Source of the DNA: Candidatus Poribacteria bacterium
Lineage (GTDB): Bacteria; Poribacteria; WGA-4E; WGA-3G
Assembly: GCA_026702755.1 (NCBI GenBank)
Contig: JAPPBX010000036.1
Span: 1 to 64,000 of the forward strand
DNA length: 64,000 bases
Direction: 5' to 3'
Below the pieces are notes generated by a model. It was not told the origin of the DNA. It worked only from the letters and a program-made list of their open reading frames with translations, and searched no databases. This document shows, piece after piece, positions 50,954 to 59,832 of this stretch (positions are counted from its first letter, which is position 1; every line of letters starts with the position of its first letter). The position numbers and the translations under genes were made by a program.

Positions 50954-51901
50954 TTGAAACGCATATCCCATCTAATTCTACTCGTCGTGATGCTTTCACC
51001 GACTGCCGCTTTCGCTATGTTTAACGATATTGGTGTCGGAGCGAGACCGCTCGGTTTAGGTGGTGCATTCGTCGCGCTCGCCGATGATAGCAACGCGGCG
51101 AATTACAACGCCGCAGGGTTAGGTTATATCAGTGAGATCCATCTCGGTGTTACACACGCGCAACGCTTTAACGGACTCATCACCTACAATAATATCAGCG
51201 GAGTTATCCCCTTCGGGAGAGCAGGTTCGATCGGAGCAAGCCTTGGTGTTTTGGGAGAAGATTCCGAAATCTATCGTGAACAGACGGTGCGCGTCTCCTA
51301 CGGAAACGCCCTCTTCAAGCAATTGGCGATCGGGGCAAATCTGAAACTTTTCGGGACCTCTTTTGACGAAACGAACGAATTTGTCGTCGAGAATCCATAT
51401 TTCGTTCAAACTTCCAGCTCAGCGGTTTCGCTTGATATAGGCGTTATTGCGAAGCCGTTCCAAAGTCTGAGTCTCGGTGCATCGGTAGAGAATTTGCTTC
51501 CCGCAGATATGAGCATCTCTGATGCCAATACCGATTCGGTGCCACTGAACATCCGGGCAGGTTTAGCGTACAGACTCGAATCTATTGCGGCGATGAGTGC
51601 GCAGGGTGCAGCAGTCAGCACCTTGCTGAAAGGCAGTCTGGTGACCCTTGAGGTTGCATCACGCAATAGTGAAATCTACATCCGCACAGGAGCAGAAGTC
51701 TGGTTGAATAAATCCATTGCTGTTCGTGGTGGTTATGGCATAAAAAACGGTAGCAACTCTGCTACAACCCTCAACTTTGGCGGTAGTGTCAAACTCCCCA
51801 TTAGTAGTACCAAACTCCAGCTTGACTACGGACTTCAGCTACTGAGTGGAAACTTTCAAGACAATACAACACAGCGGTTCTCCCTCAATCTGCTATTCTA
51901 A
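50954..51901 (+). CDS. PorV/UPF0164-like outer membrane protein
   Basis: The product is 315 aa from TTG 50954, preceded by AAAGGAAG at good spacing. The signal peptide is MKRISHLILLVVMLSPTAAFA (as translated from TTG). The mature start, FNDIGVGARPLGLGGAFVALADD, followed by NYNAAGL is the signature of PorV, PorQ and UPF0164 barrel proteins. The rest alternates polar and hydrophobic residues as in beta strands, ending in FSLNLLF with a terminal aromatic. These proteins help export or anchor surface proteins in type IX-like systems. It is followed after 16 nt by a protein with a FlgD-like tail, which fits that role. Confidence 0.85.
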   Translation: MKRISHLILLVVMLSPTAAFAMFNDIGVGARPLGLGGAFVALADDSNAANYNAAGLGYISEIHLGVTHAQRFNGLITYNNISGVIPFGRAGSIGASLGVLGEDSEIYREQTVRVSYGNALFKQLAIGANLKLFGTSFDETNEFVVENPYFVQTSSSAVSLDIGVIAKPFQSLSLGASVENLLPADMSISDANTDSVPLNIRAGLAYRLESIAAMSAQGAAVSTLLKGSLVTLEVASRNSEIYIRTGAEVWLNKSIAVRGGYGIKNGSNSATTLNFGGSVKLPISSTKLQLDYGLQLLSGNFQDNTTQRFSLNLLF

Positions 51902-51917
51902 GGAAAGGTCTCGCCTA

Positions 51918-53303
51918 ATGAAAAACATAGTCGTTGCTTTGATAATTATCGGTAGTTTGCTCATCGCCAACAACAACTATGGCGCGGTTACCTCTGTTGG
52001 AGAGATCAACGTCGTCGGTCAAACGAGAGGCGTTGTTCCTGCCAGCTCAACGGTGCCACTGATCGTGACACTTGTAATTGATCGGTCGTTGGCAGAGCCG
52101 GGAGAAGAAATTAAAACGATTGAGATCGCAATGCCATCGGGATTCCTGACCCAATCATCCTACTTCAAAGGCATCTTGCGGGACCGCAATGAAATCCCAG
52201 CAAGACCCGTCGTCTCCGGAGGAAATGTCCTGCGCGTTGAACTGGCAGATGCCATCGTCGACTTCCAGAATTCAATCTATGAAATCACTTTTGAGTGCCA
52301 GACACCGGGCACGATTATCTTAGAAGCAGTGTTCAGAGCACGCTTACGTAATCGTGACGATGCACCTATTGGTGAATTTATCCGCCCTGGACAGGCAGAT
52401 GGAAAGCTCAACAACGATGACTTTACTTTGCAAGTAATCCCAAATGTACCGCCGGATCTAGTTATAGGCTTTACCGCCGAAGCCGATGAAACTGGAGAGA
52501 ACGATGTGACGCTCCGTTGGCAGAAGTCGGAAGATCCGGATGTCAACGGCTATCTCATCTACAGAAATAATGAAAACAGTGTTACTGAGGACGATACTAT
52601 TAATGTCGAAAACCGCTCCTCAACCACATTTCGTGATGTAAACGTTCCGCCGGGAAGCTACACTTATCAGATTGTCGCTTACAAGACGATTTTCTTGCAA
52701 TCGGAACGCTCACCTAAACAAACAGTCGTGGTATCACCAGACACCGCTGCACCGGAACCACCGACAATGCTCAGCCTCACCCCTTCAAGTGATGGCATCG
52801 AAATTTTGTGGAAGCCGAGCATCAGTCGTGATGTAACAACGTACCGAATCACCGAAGGACTTACCACACTTACTGAAATTGAAATCAATGAGTTAAAAAC
52901 GGAATATAAATTTATTGACAACCGCCCACTCCCGACAGGCAGCTTTACGTATGCCATCATTGCTATTGACGAGGCGGGTAACGAATCCATCCCCTTAGAA
53001 AAAAGGCTTCGTATTCTTGATGAACCTTATCCAAACCCCTTTACACCGCTCTCTCCAGACGAGGATTTCAATCAAGTTGTCTTCCCCGCTCGCGCGCTTG
53101 AAGAGGCTTCGGGTGAATTCACAGTCCTCATCTTTGACATTGACGGAATGCTTGTCAGGCACTTAACCGCATCACCGGGTGAAACGGAATTGATTTGGGA
53201 TGGACGCAATGAAGCGGGTGAAATTGTGGAAAGTGGTGTTTATGTCTATCAACTTCAAGTTGGAGAAAGTTTTAAGACGGGTACTTTAATAGCTGCTAAG
53301 TAG
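51918..53303 (+). CDS. Secreted fibronectin-type protein with FlgD-like tail
   Basis: The product is 461 aa from ATG 51918, with signal peptide KNIVVALIIIGSLLIANNNYG. Residues 30-180 form a beta-rich domain. Two fibronectin type III-like domains follow (NDVTLRWQKSEDPDVNGYLIYR and IEILWKPSISRDVTTYRI). The C-terminus has EPYPNPFTP, then FTVLIFDIDGMLVRHL and WDGRNEAGEIVESGVYVYQL, the FlgD Ig-like/type IX-type sorting tail. It is cotranscribed with the PorV-like barrel gene 16 nt upstream, suggesting it is a substrate or partner of that export route. A structural or adhesive surface role is likely. Confidence 0.82.
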   Translation: MKNIVVALIIIGSLLIANNNYGAVTSVGEINVVGQTRGVVPASSTVPLIVTLVIDRSLAEPGEEIKTIEIAMPSGFLTQSSYFKGILRDRNEIPARPVVSGGNVLRVELADAIVDFQNSIYEITFECQTPGTIILEAVFRARLRNRDDAPIGEFIRPGQADGKLNNDDFTLQVIPNVPPDLVIGFTAEADETGENDVTLRWQKSEDPDVNGYLIYRNNENSVTEDDTINVENRSSTTFRDVNVPPGSYTYQIVAYKTIFLQSERSPKQTVVVSPDTAAPEPPTMLSLTPSSDGIEILWKPSISRDVTTYRITEGLTTLTEIEINELKTEYKFIDNRPLPTGSFTYAIIAIDEAGNESIPLEKRLRILDEPYPNPFTPLSPDEDFNQVVFPARALEEASGEFTVLIFDIDGMLVRHLTASPGETELIWDGRNEAGEIVESGVYVYQLQVGESFKTGTLIAAK

Positions 53304-53440
53304 TAGATTGACTTTGTAGCCGGATGGAACAACTAAATTTTTTCTGGACGCGAACACTGCTGTTGTGAAAGCAGCCGCACTTTGGATGATCGAAAAAACT
53401 ATTTGACTTAATTTTCTATTCAAGGTTATATTATAAGTTT

Positions 53441-53498
53441 AATAGCAAACCCTTGGTTGGCTAAGCTGCATCAAACTTTATAATAGCAAACTCTTGGT
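53441..53498 (+). repeat. Two 17-bp direct repeats, period 41
   Basis: AATAGCAAACCCTTGGT (53441-53457) recurs as AATAGCAAACTCTTGGT (53482-53498) upstream of the BNR-repeat gene. The spacing suggests paired binding sites or a small duplication. Confidence 0.55.
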
Positions 53499-53568
53499 CC
53501 GCAAACTGACCTAAAAAAGAGCTCGCTCTTGGCAGAACATCTTTATGAAAAAAGGAGATATAACAACA

Positions 53569-54588
53569 ATGAACAGACTTGCGTCACGCCCACGATTGGG
53601 GACAACGCTACTTGCGATGGTCGGCATCTTGGCAATCGTTTTACCGGTGGCAGGAAATTGGAGTATTTTACAGGAACGCGATCCAGAGGTTAGGGATTAC
53701 ATGTCCATTGCTTTCACAAGCAAGAATGTCGGCTGGGTAGTCGGTGCTGCATCGTTTGAAGATTTTGAAAATCCTGGCTTTATCGGTTATACCATGGATG
53801 GCGGAAAGACGTGGCAAAAATCGGAAATTAAAATCGCCAATGATTTAGCCGAAGTCTATTTCTTGGATGCTGAACACGGGTGGGCAGTCGGTGCAAACGG
53901 CACAATCGCCACCACCGCTAACGGTAGAGACTGGGAGTTACAAACAAGCAAAGTCGGTAACGGACTCAAGGGCATCTACTTTGTTAACAAAGAGGTCGGG
54001 TACGCCGTTGGAGAGAGTGACACCATTCTTTCTACAAAAAATGGTGGAAATACATGGAAAGTACTCCAAGGTGGTCAACTCGGTGCCGTTGGTGATGACG
54101 ACGCGAATATGTACAGCGCAATTCAATTTCTTGACGAAGAAACCGGATGGATTGCCGGTGTCCGCGTTAGCCCCACGACACAAAGCCAATTTGCCTTGAT
54201 TCAGAAAACAACGGATGGTGGACAGAACTGGGTCACACAAGCAACTGGTAAGGAAGATATTCTTGAAGATATCTTTTTCCTTGATGCATCAATGGGATGG
54301 GCAGTCGGTGAAAACGGCGTAATTCTTCACACCAATGATGGCGGCGAGACATGGAAAGAGCAAGCCAGTGGCACGCAAGAAACACTACGCAGCGTCGGAT
54401 TCGCAGATGAGAAGAACGGATGGGCAGTCGGTGGTGACTTTGGCGTTGGTGCCATTCTACACACCAGCGATGGCGGTAAAACTTGGGAACTCAAAGATTC
54501 CAAGGAAAAAATAGTCAAAGTTTTTGTGCTTGATGGACAAAATGTGTGGGTAGCCAGTTCCACTGGTGCTATCATGCAGGCACAATAG
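53569..54588 (+). CDS. Secreted YCF48/BNR-repeat propeller protein
   Basis: The product is 339 aa. ATG at 53569 is used because AAAAGGAGAT lies 10-15 nt upstream, within a short upstream in-frame extension. A signal peptide is followed by repeats ending in MDGGKTWQKS, KNGGNTWKVL, TDGGQNWVTQ, NDGGETWKEQ and SDGGKTWELK, alternating with GWAVG motifs. This is the Ycf48/HCF136-like seven-bladed Asp-box propeller, known in phototrophs as a photosystem II assembly factor but widespread as surface proteins elsewhere. It shares the fold of the sigma factor's sensor domain at 23.3 kb. Function here is unknown. Confidence 0.88.
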   Translation: MNRLASRPRLGTTLLAMVGILAIVLPVAGNWSILQERDPEVRDYMSIAFTSKNVGWVVGAASFEDFENPGFIGYTMDGGKTWQKSEIKIANDLAEVYFLDAEHGWAVGANGTIATTANGRDWELQTSKVGNGLKGIYFVNKEVGYAVGESDTILSTKNGGNTWKVLQGGQLGAVGDDDANMYSAIQFLDEETGWIAGVRVSPTTQSQFALIQKTTDGGQNWVTQATGKEDILEDIFFLDASMGWAVGENGVILHTNDGGETWKEQASGTQETLRSVGFADEKNGWAVGGDFGVGAILHTSDGGKTWELKDSKEKIVKVFVLDGQNVWVASSTGAIMQAQ

Positions 54589-54600
54589 AACGAAGGGACA

Positions 54601-54633
54601 AGGGAGTAGTAATTTCCAATACCACTACTCCCT
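54601..54633 (+). terminator. Hairpin terminator
   Basis: AGGGAGTAGT (54601-54610) pairs perfectly with ACTACTCCCT (54624-54633) around a 13-nt loop, 12 nt after the BNR gene's stop, followed by a T-rich stretch. Confidence 0.7.
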
Positions 54634-54737
54634 GGGTTTATATTTTCATTAATACTGAGTTGTAGGTTAAAGCAGGACCCCACGCCGCAACCCTGCAACA
54701 TTTTATGAAATGATTTTGTTGAAGCGGAGGTATAATT

Positions 54738-55910
54738 TTGGAAATATCCACATTCGCGACGCGGATGAGCCGATTGGGAACAGAGTCCGCATTTGAGGTG
54801 CTCGCCAAAGCAAAACAGTTGGAAGCACAAGGCAAAGACATCATCCATCTGGAGATAGGACAGCCGGATTTCCCAACACCGATGAACATCATTGAGGCAG
54901 CATATAAAGCAATGAAGGACGGACACACTGGCTACTGTCCATCCGCAGGCGTGCCGGAATTCCGCGAGGTCGTCGCGCAACACATAACAGAAACACGCGG
55001 TGTTACCATCCATCCAGATGAAGTCACGGTGACTCCCGGAGCGAAACCGATTATCTTTTTCACGATCTTGGCACTCATTGATGATGGCGACGAAGTCATT
55101 TATCCCGAACCCGGTTTCCCTGTCTACGAATCCGTTATCGACTTCATCGGCGGAAAAGCAGTGCCACTGCACCTTCGCGAGGAAGTGGATTTCCGGTTCC
55201 GCCTTGAAGATCTTGAGGCGGCAATCTCTGACCGAACGAAACTCCTAATTCTCAACTCACCCCAGAACCCTACAGGCGGCACGCTAACTATTGAAGACCT
55301 TGAAGCAATAGCAGAACTCGCACAGAAACACAATTTCTATGTGTTGACAGACGAAGTCTATTCACGTATTCTCTATGAAGGTCAACACCACAGCGTCCTC
55401 AGCCTGCCTGGTATGAAGGAACGAACAATTCTGATTGAAGGGCATTCCAAAACCTACGCAATGACCGGATGGCGGTTGGGCTACGGTATCGCTCCGCAAG
55501 CAATCGCGGACAAGATTACGCAGTTAACTATTAACTCCAATTCCTGTACCGCCACTTTTACACAACTCGCTGGGATAGAAGCATTGACAGGACAGCAAGC
55601 CTCTGTTACAGAAATGGTTTCGGAATTCCAGAAACGACGTGATGCAATTGTGGATGGACTGAACGCGATTGAGGGCATCAGTTGTATCAAACCGCTCGGT
55701 GCCTTCTATGTGTTCCCGAATGTTACACAACTGCCGCTTTCGTGTGAAGCCCTCGCTGACTATCTGATGGAGGCGGCAGATGTCGCCCTACTGCCTGGTA
55801 CCTCTTTCGGCAAATACGGCGATGGTTATCTCCGTCTCTCATACGCCAATTCGTTAGAAAACATCCAAGAGGCATTAAATAGAATGGAAACTGCAATCTC
55901 GAAATTGTAG
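54738..55910 (+). CDS. PLP-dependent aminotransferase, class I/II (aspartate-like)
   Basis: The product is 390 aa from TTG 54738, with GGAGG 7-8 nt upstream. It is a fold type I aminotransferase: LEIGQPDFPTP near the N-terminus, YCPSAGVPEFREVVA, LILNSPQNPTGG, DEVYSRILYEG and the lysine in EGHSKTYAMTGWRLGY that binds pyridoxal phosphate. FGKYGDGYLRLSYAN holds the Arg that binds the substrate carboxylate. It most resembles aspartate aminotransferases of subgroup I gamma/beta. It precedes thrB, so a role in aspartate-family amino acid metabolism is plausible. Confidence 0.92.
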   Translation: MEISTFATRMSRLGTESAFEVLAKAKQLEAQGKDIIHLEIGQPDFPTPMNIIEAAYKAMKDGHTGYCPSAGVPEFREVVAQHITETRGVTIHPDEVTVTPGAKPIIFFTILALIDDGDEVIYPEPGFPVYESVIDFIGGKAVPLHLREEVDFRFRLEDLEAAISDRTKLLILNSPQNPTGGTLTIEDLEAIAELAQKHNFYVLTDEVYSRILYEGQHHSVLSLPGMKERTILIEGHSKTYAMTGWRLGYGIAPQAIADKITQLTINSNSCTATFTQLAGIEALTGQQASVTEMVSEFQKRRDAIVDGLNAIEGISCIKPLGAFYVFPNVTQLPLSCEALADYLMEAADVALLPGTSFGKYGDGYLRLSYANSLENIQEALNRMETAISKL

Positions 55911-56005
55911 TCCCTTTAATAGCACGTCTTTTGACTGTAAACAGCACCCCATAACGAGTAGATATAAACCTCTAAGTCGCAACCGATTCTACAGGAATCT
56001 TTTGT

Positions 56006-56935
56006 ATGCTTCCTACTTTTAACCAAAAAGCTACGGCACGGATCCCCGCAAGCACAACGAACCTAGGACCTGGGTTCGACGTCTTAGGGCTTGCTCTTCA
56101 ACTCTATAGCACAGTTACGCTCGAACGCTCTGAAACCAATACTGAAGTTATTGTGAGTGGTGTAGATGCGGACAAAATACCGAGTACGCCAGAGCATATA
56201 GCATTCCAAGCGGTAGAACTTGTTTTTAATCGAAGTGGGACGGAACGTCCAAAAGGCTTCAAATTGCAGATAGAAAATGGAATACCCGCCATCCGCGGAC
56301 TCGGTGGTAGTGGAACAGCGATCCTCGGTGGATTGCTAACTGCAAACGCGCTCTGCGACACTCCATTCTCTGACACAGAACTCCTCAATTTTGCGACCGA
56401 ACTCGAAGGGCACCCAGACAACGTCGCTGCCTCATTGTACGGTGGACTCGTCGTCTCAGCACAAGAGAACGCTCAAGTACATACCGTTCGGTTAGAATGT
56501 CCACCCATCCTTTCGATTGTGCTTGCAATTCCCGATTTCCCACTGTCAACAGAACAAGCGCGCGGTGTGTTACCGACATCGGTAGGTTTCGCTGATGCAA
56601 TCTACAACACAAGCCGAAGTACGCTGCTAATTGCCAGCATCGCCACGAAGCAATTTGAGATGTTACGTGTCGCGATGAAAGACAGGCTGCATCAACCTTA
56701 CCGGACTTCGTTGATTCCAGGATTTGATGATGTCGCAGAAGCTGCGACCACTGCTGGTGCGCTTAGCGTCGCATTGAGCGGGGCGGGCCCGACCGTTGCA
56801 GCCTATTGTTTAGAACATACAGAACAGATCGCTGAAAAAATGAAGGCTGCCTTCAAAAAGAATCAAATCGCATCCGACATTAAAATTTTAAAGCCGGATG
56901 CTTGCGGCGCGAGTGTACACGTTGAGGGCAATTGA
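56006..56935 (+). CDS. thrB: Homoserine kinase
   Basis: This GHMP kinase of 309 aa phosphorylates homoserine with ATP in threonine synthesis. PASTTNLGPGFDVLGLAL is the opening family signature, and GIPAIRGLGGSGTAILGG is the glycine-rich phosphate-binding loop (usually GLGSSGA). GALSVALSGAGPTVAAY is the C-terminal GHMP motif. The length is normal. It starts at ATG 56006, about 95 nt after the aminotransferase gene. Other threonine genes (thrA, thrC) are not in the window. Confidence 0.92.
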   Translation: MLPTFNQKATARIPASTTNLGPGFDVLGLALQLYSTVTLERSETNTEVIVSGVDADKIPSTPEHIAFQAVELVFNRSGTERPKGFKLQIENGIPAIRGLGGSGTAILGGLLTANALCDTPFSDTELLNFATELEGHPDNVAASLYGGLVVSAQENAQVHTVRLECPPILSIVLAIPDFPLSTEQARGVLPTSVGFADAIYNTSRSTLLIASIATKQFEMLRVAMKDRLHQPYRTSLIPGFDDVAEAATTAGALSVALSGAGPTVAAYCLEHTEQIAEKMKAAFKKNQIASDIKILKPDACGASVHVEGN

Positions 56936-56968
56936 ATAGTCCGTTACACCAGTTATTTAAAATAAAAG

Positions 56969-59830
56969 ATGTCAAATTTTCATGCAGAAAACCTCGCATC
57001 AATACTGAATAAATTCGATTGCAACATGGATCAGGGGTTGAGTGCCGAAGCCATTGAGAAAGCGAGAGCACAGTATGGCAAGAATGAATTCGGTACGGAG
57101 GAAAATGCTTTTTCCCTTAAGGCGTTGCTGAAACCGCTGCTCACGTGGCGTATTCTCGTTTTGGCACTTACGACAGCCATCCTCATCTTCTCATTCATCA
57201 CAGATGCGAGTCAGGTTTCCCTTTATACAGTAGGCATTGTCGGCGCAGTTTTGATCATCCACATCGCATGGGCATGTATAAAAGAATATCGAATCCGCAG
57301 TCGAGACATTAATGCTAACAAACTTACAGCCCATAACATCAAGGTTATTCGACAAGGGAAATTTGACACATGTACGCCAGAGGACATAGTCCCTGGTGAT
57401 TTACTCTCCTTCAGTGCAGGTGACTACATACCCGCCGATGCCAGAATCATTGAATCGGAAGGGCTGATGATTGACGAATCCGTGCTCTTTGGTACCGAAG
57501 GACCTGTGCAAAAAATAGGCACAGATATTCCAGATAGTAAGGTGCCCCCGCAAAAACAAAAAAATATGGCGTTCGGTGGCACTTATGTTACAGCGGGCCA
57601 CGGTTTTGCAATTGTTGTGCAGACGGGAAAACAACTGGAAATATGGAAGCAGCGTCGAGATACACCTCCAACGCCTACCACGAACACCCGCGCCGAAAAC
57701 GAGACGAGAGACTTGCACACTCTTATAAAGATCGTAGGTATAACTGTGGCATGCGTAACCCTTGCGATCACATGGTGGTTTGAATATCAGAATCAAGCTA
57801 CCGATTGGCAATCCCTATTCTATCTCGGCATGTTATTTATTATCGCATCCACTCCACAAAATCCGAGTGGACTCCTTCAATTTTTCTTTTCTAAGCACTC
57901 TCAAAAATTGCTGAAAAAAGGGATTGTAATACGAAATTCACGCAGCCTCGAAAAATTGAGTCGCATCACCACACTTCTCGCGAATGAAGATGGACTCTCT
58001 ACCACACGCGATCTGACAATTTCAAGCCTTTTCGTTGATGAACAATTGGTTGACGGTAAAACATGGCAGACGTGGTTGGACTCTCTGACAGACCTCACTC
58101 CCGCAAAACGGCAAGAAGCGGTTGCCGCAATGTCGCCGAGCGGAAAAATTCCACAAGGTGCCCCACACTTAGTGTTCACTGCTGGACTTGGTGTCTCTGA
58201 TGGGCAAGATACGAATGATGGGCTATCCGTTAATGGGCAGATTGCCTCAACAACCTCACCTGACGATGTGGTGCTGCCCCCTCAGGCTACCATCCAAGAG
58301 AACATGAGAAAACTCGGGTACCAACTCGACAGTGTGAGTACCAAGCTACCTTTGGTGAACACATACCCTTCCACACATAACTATAGGTATCAAATGCAGG
58401 TGTTCGAGTCAGCACCAGAAAACTATCTTAACATTATTTTTGGAGATGCCCGAACTGTGCTTGATACTTGTGGCTATGTGCTTATTAATGGCGAAACCGC
58501 ACCGCTATTAGACGATAGATACGAAATGTATCATGACATCATAGACTATCTACTGAGCACCAAATCCCAAGTCTATGGTGTAGCCTTTCACTCCTCTGAT
58601 GTCATTCTGAAACCACAAGAGATGGAAGACAATCCAATTTTTTTAGGGTTCATCAGTTTTTCCGTCAGCAATGACGAACACACAAAGGCAGTCCTGAAAT
58701 CCAGCCTTGATACTGGACTTAAAATTATTCTCGTTACTGAGAACAAAGAGCAAGAAACAGTCGACCTTGCGAAAGACCTTGGGTTAATCCACAACCGAAA
58801 AGCAGTGGTATCCAGGGAAGAGCTTGAGGCAGTACCACGTGAACAATTCGACAACGAAACGGCAAAATGGCTCGCTTATTCGGAACCAACTTGGGAACAA
58901 CGTCGAAATATCGTTCTCAGTTTAAAACGCCAAGGGCACGCTGTCGGGTTTTTGGGCCAAAACAGCAAAGACCTTCGGGCAATGACTGTTGCTGACATAA
59001 CCCTTGCAAATAGAACCGATGCATTGCACGTCGTTCAAGCCGCTGCTGATGGGTTGATTAATAAGTTTGAAGCGGTGAGAGACGCACTGCTTTATGCTCG
59101 CGAGGCATATCATAACGCCGCTGGCTTTTTACGATGGAACTTCTCATGCACGCTCTCTTTGCTCCTCACGCTCACCTTCGGCACCGTGCTACACTACCTC
59201 TATAAAATGCCTATGCCGTTGACGTTAATGCAGATAATTTGGATCCAACTTCTCTCGACTTTACTACCATCGTTCGCTATAGGTACGGAAAAGATATTCG
59301 CTGACGAAAAACACCACCGTCCGACGCTATTTTCAGGGTCACGCTTCCTTTCAAAGACAACCAGTATAGACATCATTTGCCGGGCAGTGACTATTAGTTT
59401 AATGACAATTATTCCGTTCTTATTTATACTGTGGCGTTCGCCTGCTCTGTCCGATACACTTGGTGTTTCAACGCTCATGCAAGATGTTCTTTCCACTGGA
59501 AACGCTGAGAATCCAAATACGTCAGTGATAGCGATTGCACGAACGGCGGCGTGTACGACGCTCATCTTCACGCAGTTAATGACCTGCTGGCAAGCCTTGC
59601 GGTATCCATGGGAATCGCTCGCCCAAAGAATTTTAGCGAACCCTGGACTCATCGTTATCTCTGTCCTCGTCATAGTGTTTCACCTGACGGCAATTTATGT
59701 TGAACCTGTCGCGCAATTCTTAGGAATGGGGTACCTCAAATGGGAATGGCAGTGGACGCTTCTGTTTAGTCTTGCAGTACTCCTGTTACCTCTGAACCTG
59801 GCAATAAATTCGCGACCAGACAACGACTAA
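56969..59830 (+). CDS. P-type ATPase-like protein lacking catalytic motifs (pseudoenzyme)
   Basis: The product is 953 aa with the overall layout of P2-type cation ATPases: N-terminal cation-ATPase-like region (GLSAEAIEKARAQYGKNEF), actuator domain (DIVPGDLLSFSAGDYIPADARI), P/N domains and C-terminal membrane helices. The key motifs are all altered. DKTGTLT reads NEDGLST, so the phosphorylated Asp is N339. TGES reads GTEG (LFGTEGPV). PEGL reads QNPSG. TGDGVND reads LGQNSKD. The frame is intact over its full length, so the protein is likely made but cannot follow the normal catalytic cycle. A regulatory or binding role is inferred. It converges with a membrane protein gene, 2 nt apart. Confidence 0.8.
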   Translation: MSNFHAENLASILNKFDCNMDQGLSAEAIEKARAQYGKNEFGTEENAFSLKALLKPLLTWRILVLALTTAILIFSFITDASQVSLYTVGIVGAVLIIHIAWACIKEYRIRSRDINANKLTAHNIKVIRQGKFDTCTPEDIVPGDLLSFSAGDYIPADARIIESEGLMIDESVLFGTEGPVQKIGTDIPDSKVPPQKQKNMAFGGTYVTAGHGFAIVVQTGKQLEIWKQRRDTPPTPTTNTRAENETRDLHTLIKIVGITVACVTLAITWWFEYQNQATDWQSLFYLGMLFIIASTPQNPSGLLQFFFSKHSQKLLKKGIVIRNSRSLEKLSRITTLLANEDGLSTTRDLTISSLFVDEQLVDGKTWQTWLDSLTDLTPAKRQEAVAAMSPSGKIPQGAPHLVFTAGLGVSDGQDTNDGLSVNGQIASTTSPDDVVLPPQATIQENMRKLGYQLDSVSTKLPLVNTYPSTHNYRYQMQVFESAPENYLNIIFGDARTVLDTCGYVLINGETAPLLDDRYEMYHDIIDYLLSTKSQVYGVAFHSSDVILKPQEMEDNPIFLGFISFSVSNDEHTKAVLKSSLDTGLKIILVTENKEQETVDLAKDLGLIHNRKAVVSREELEAVPREQFDNETAKWLAYSEPTWEQRRNIVLSLKRQGHAVGFLGQNSKDLRAMTVADITLANRTDALHVVQAAADGLINKFEAVRDALLYAREAYHNAAGFLRWNFSCTLSLLLTLTFGTVLHYLYKMPMPLTLMQIIWIQLLSTLLPSFAIGTEKIFADEKHHRPTLFSGSRFLSKTTSIDIICRAVTISLMTIIPFLFILWRSPALSDTLGVSTLMQDVLSTGNAENPNTSVIAIARTAACTTLIFTQLMTCWQALRYPWESLAQRILANPGLIVISVLVIVFHLTAIYVEPVAQFLGMGYLKWEWQWTLLFSLAVLLLPLNLAINSRPDND

Positions 59831-59832
59831 CA

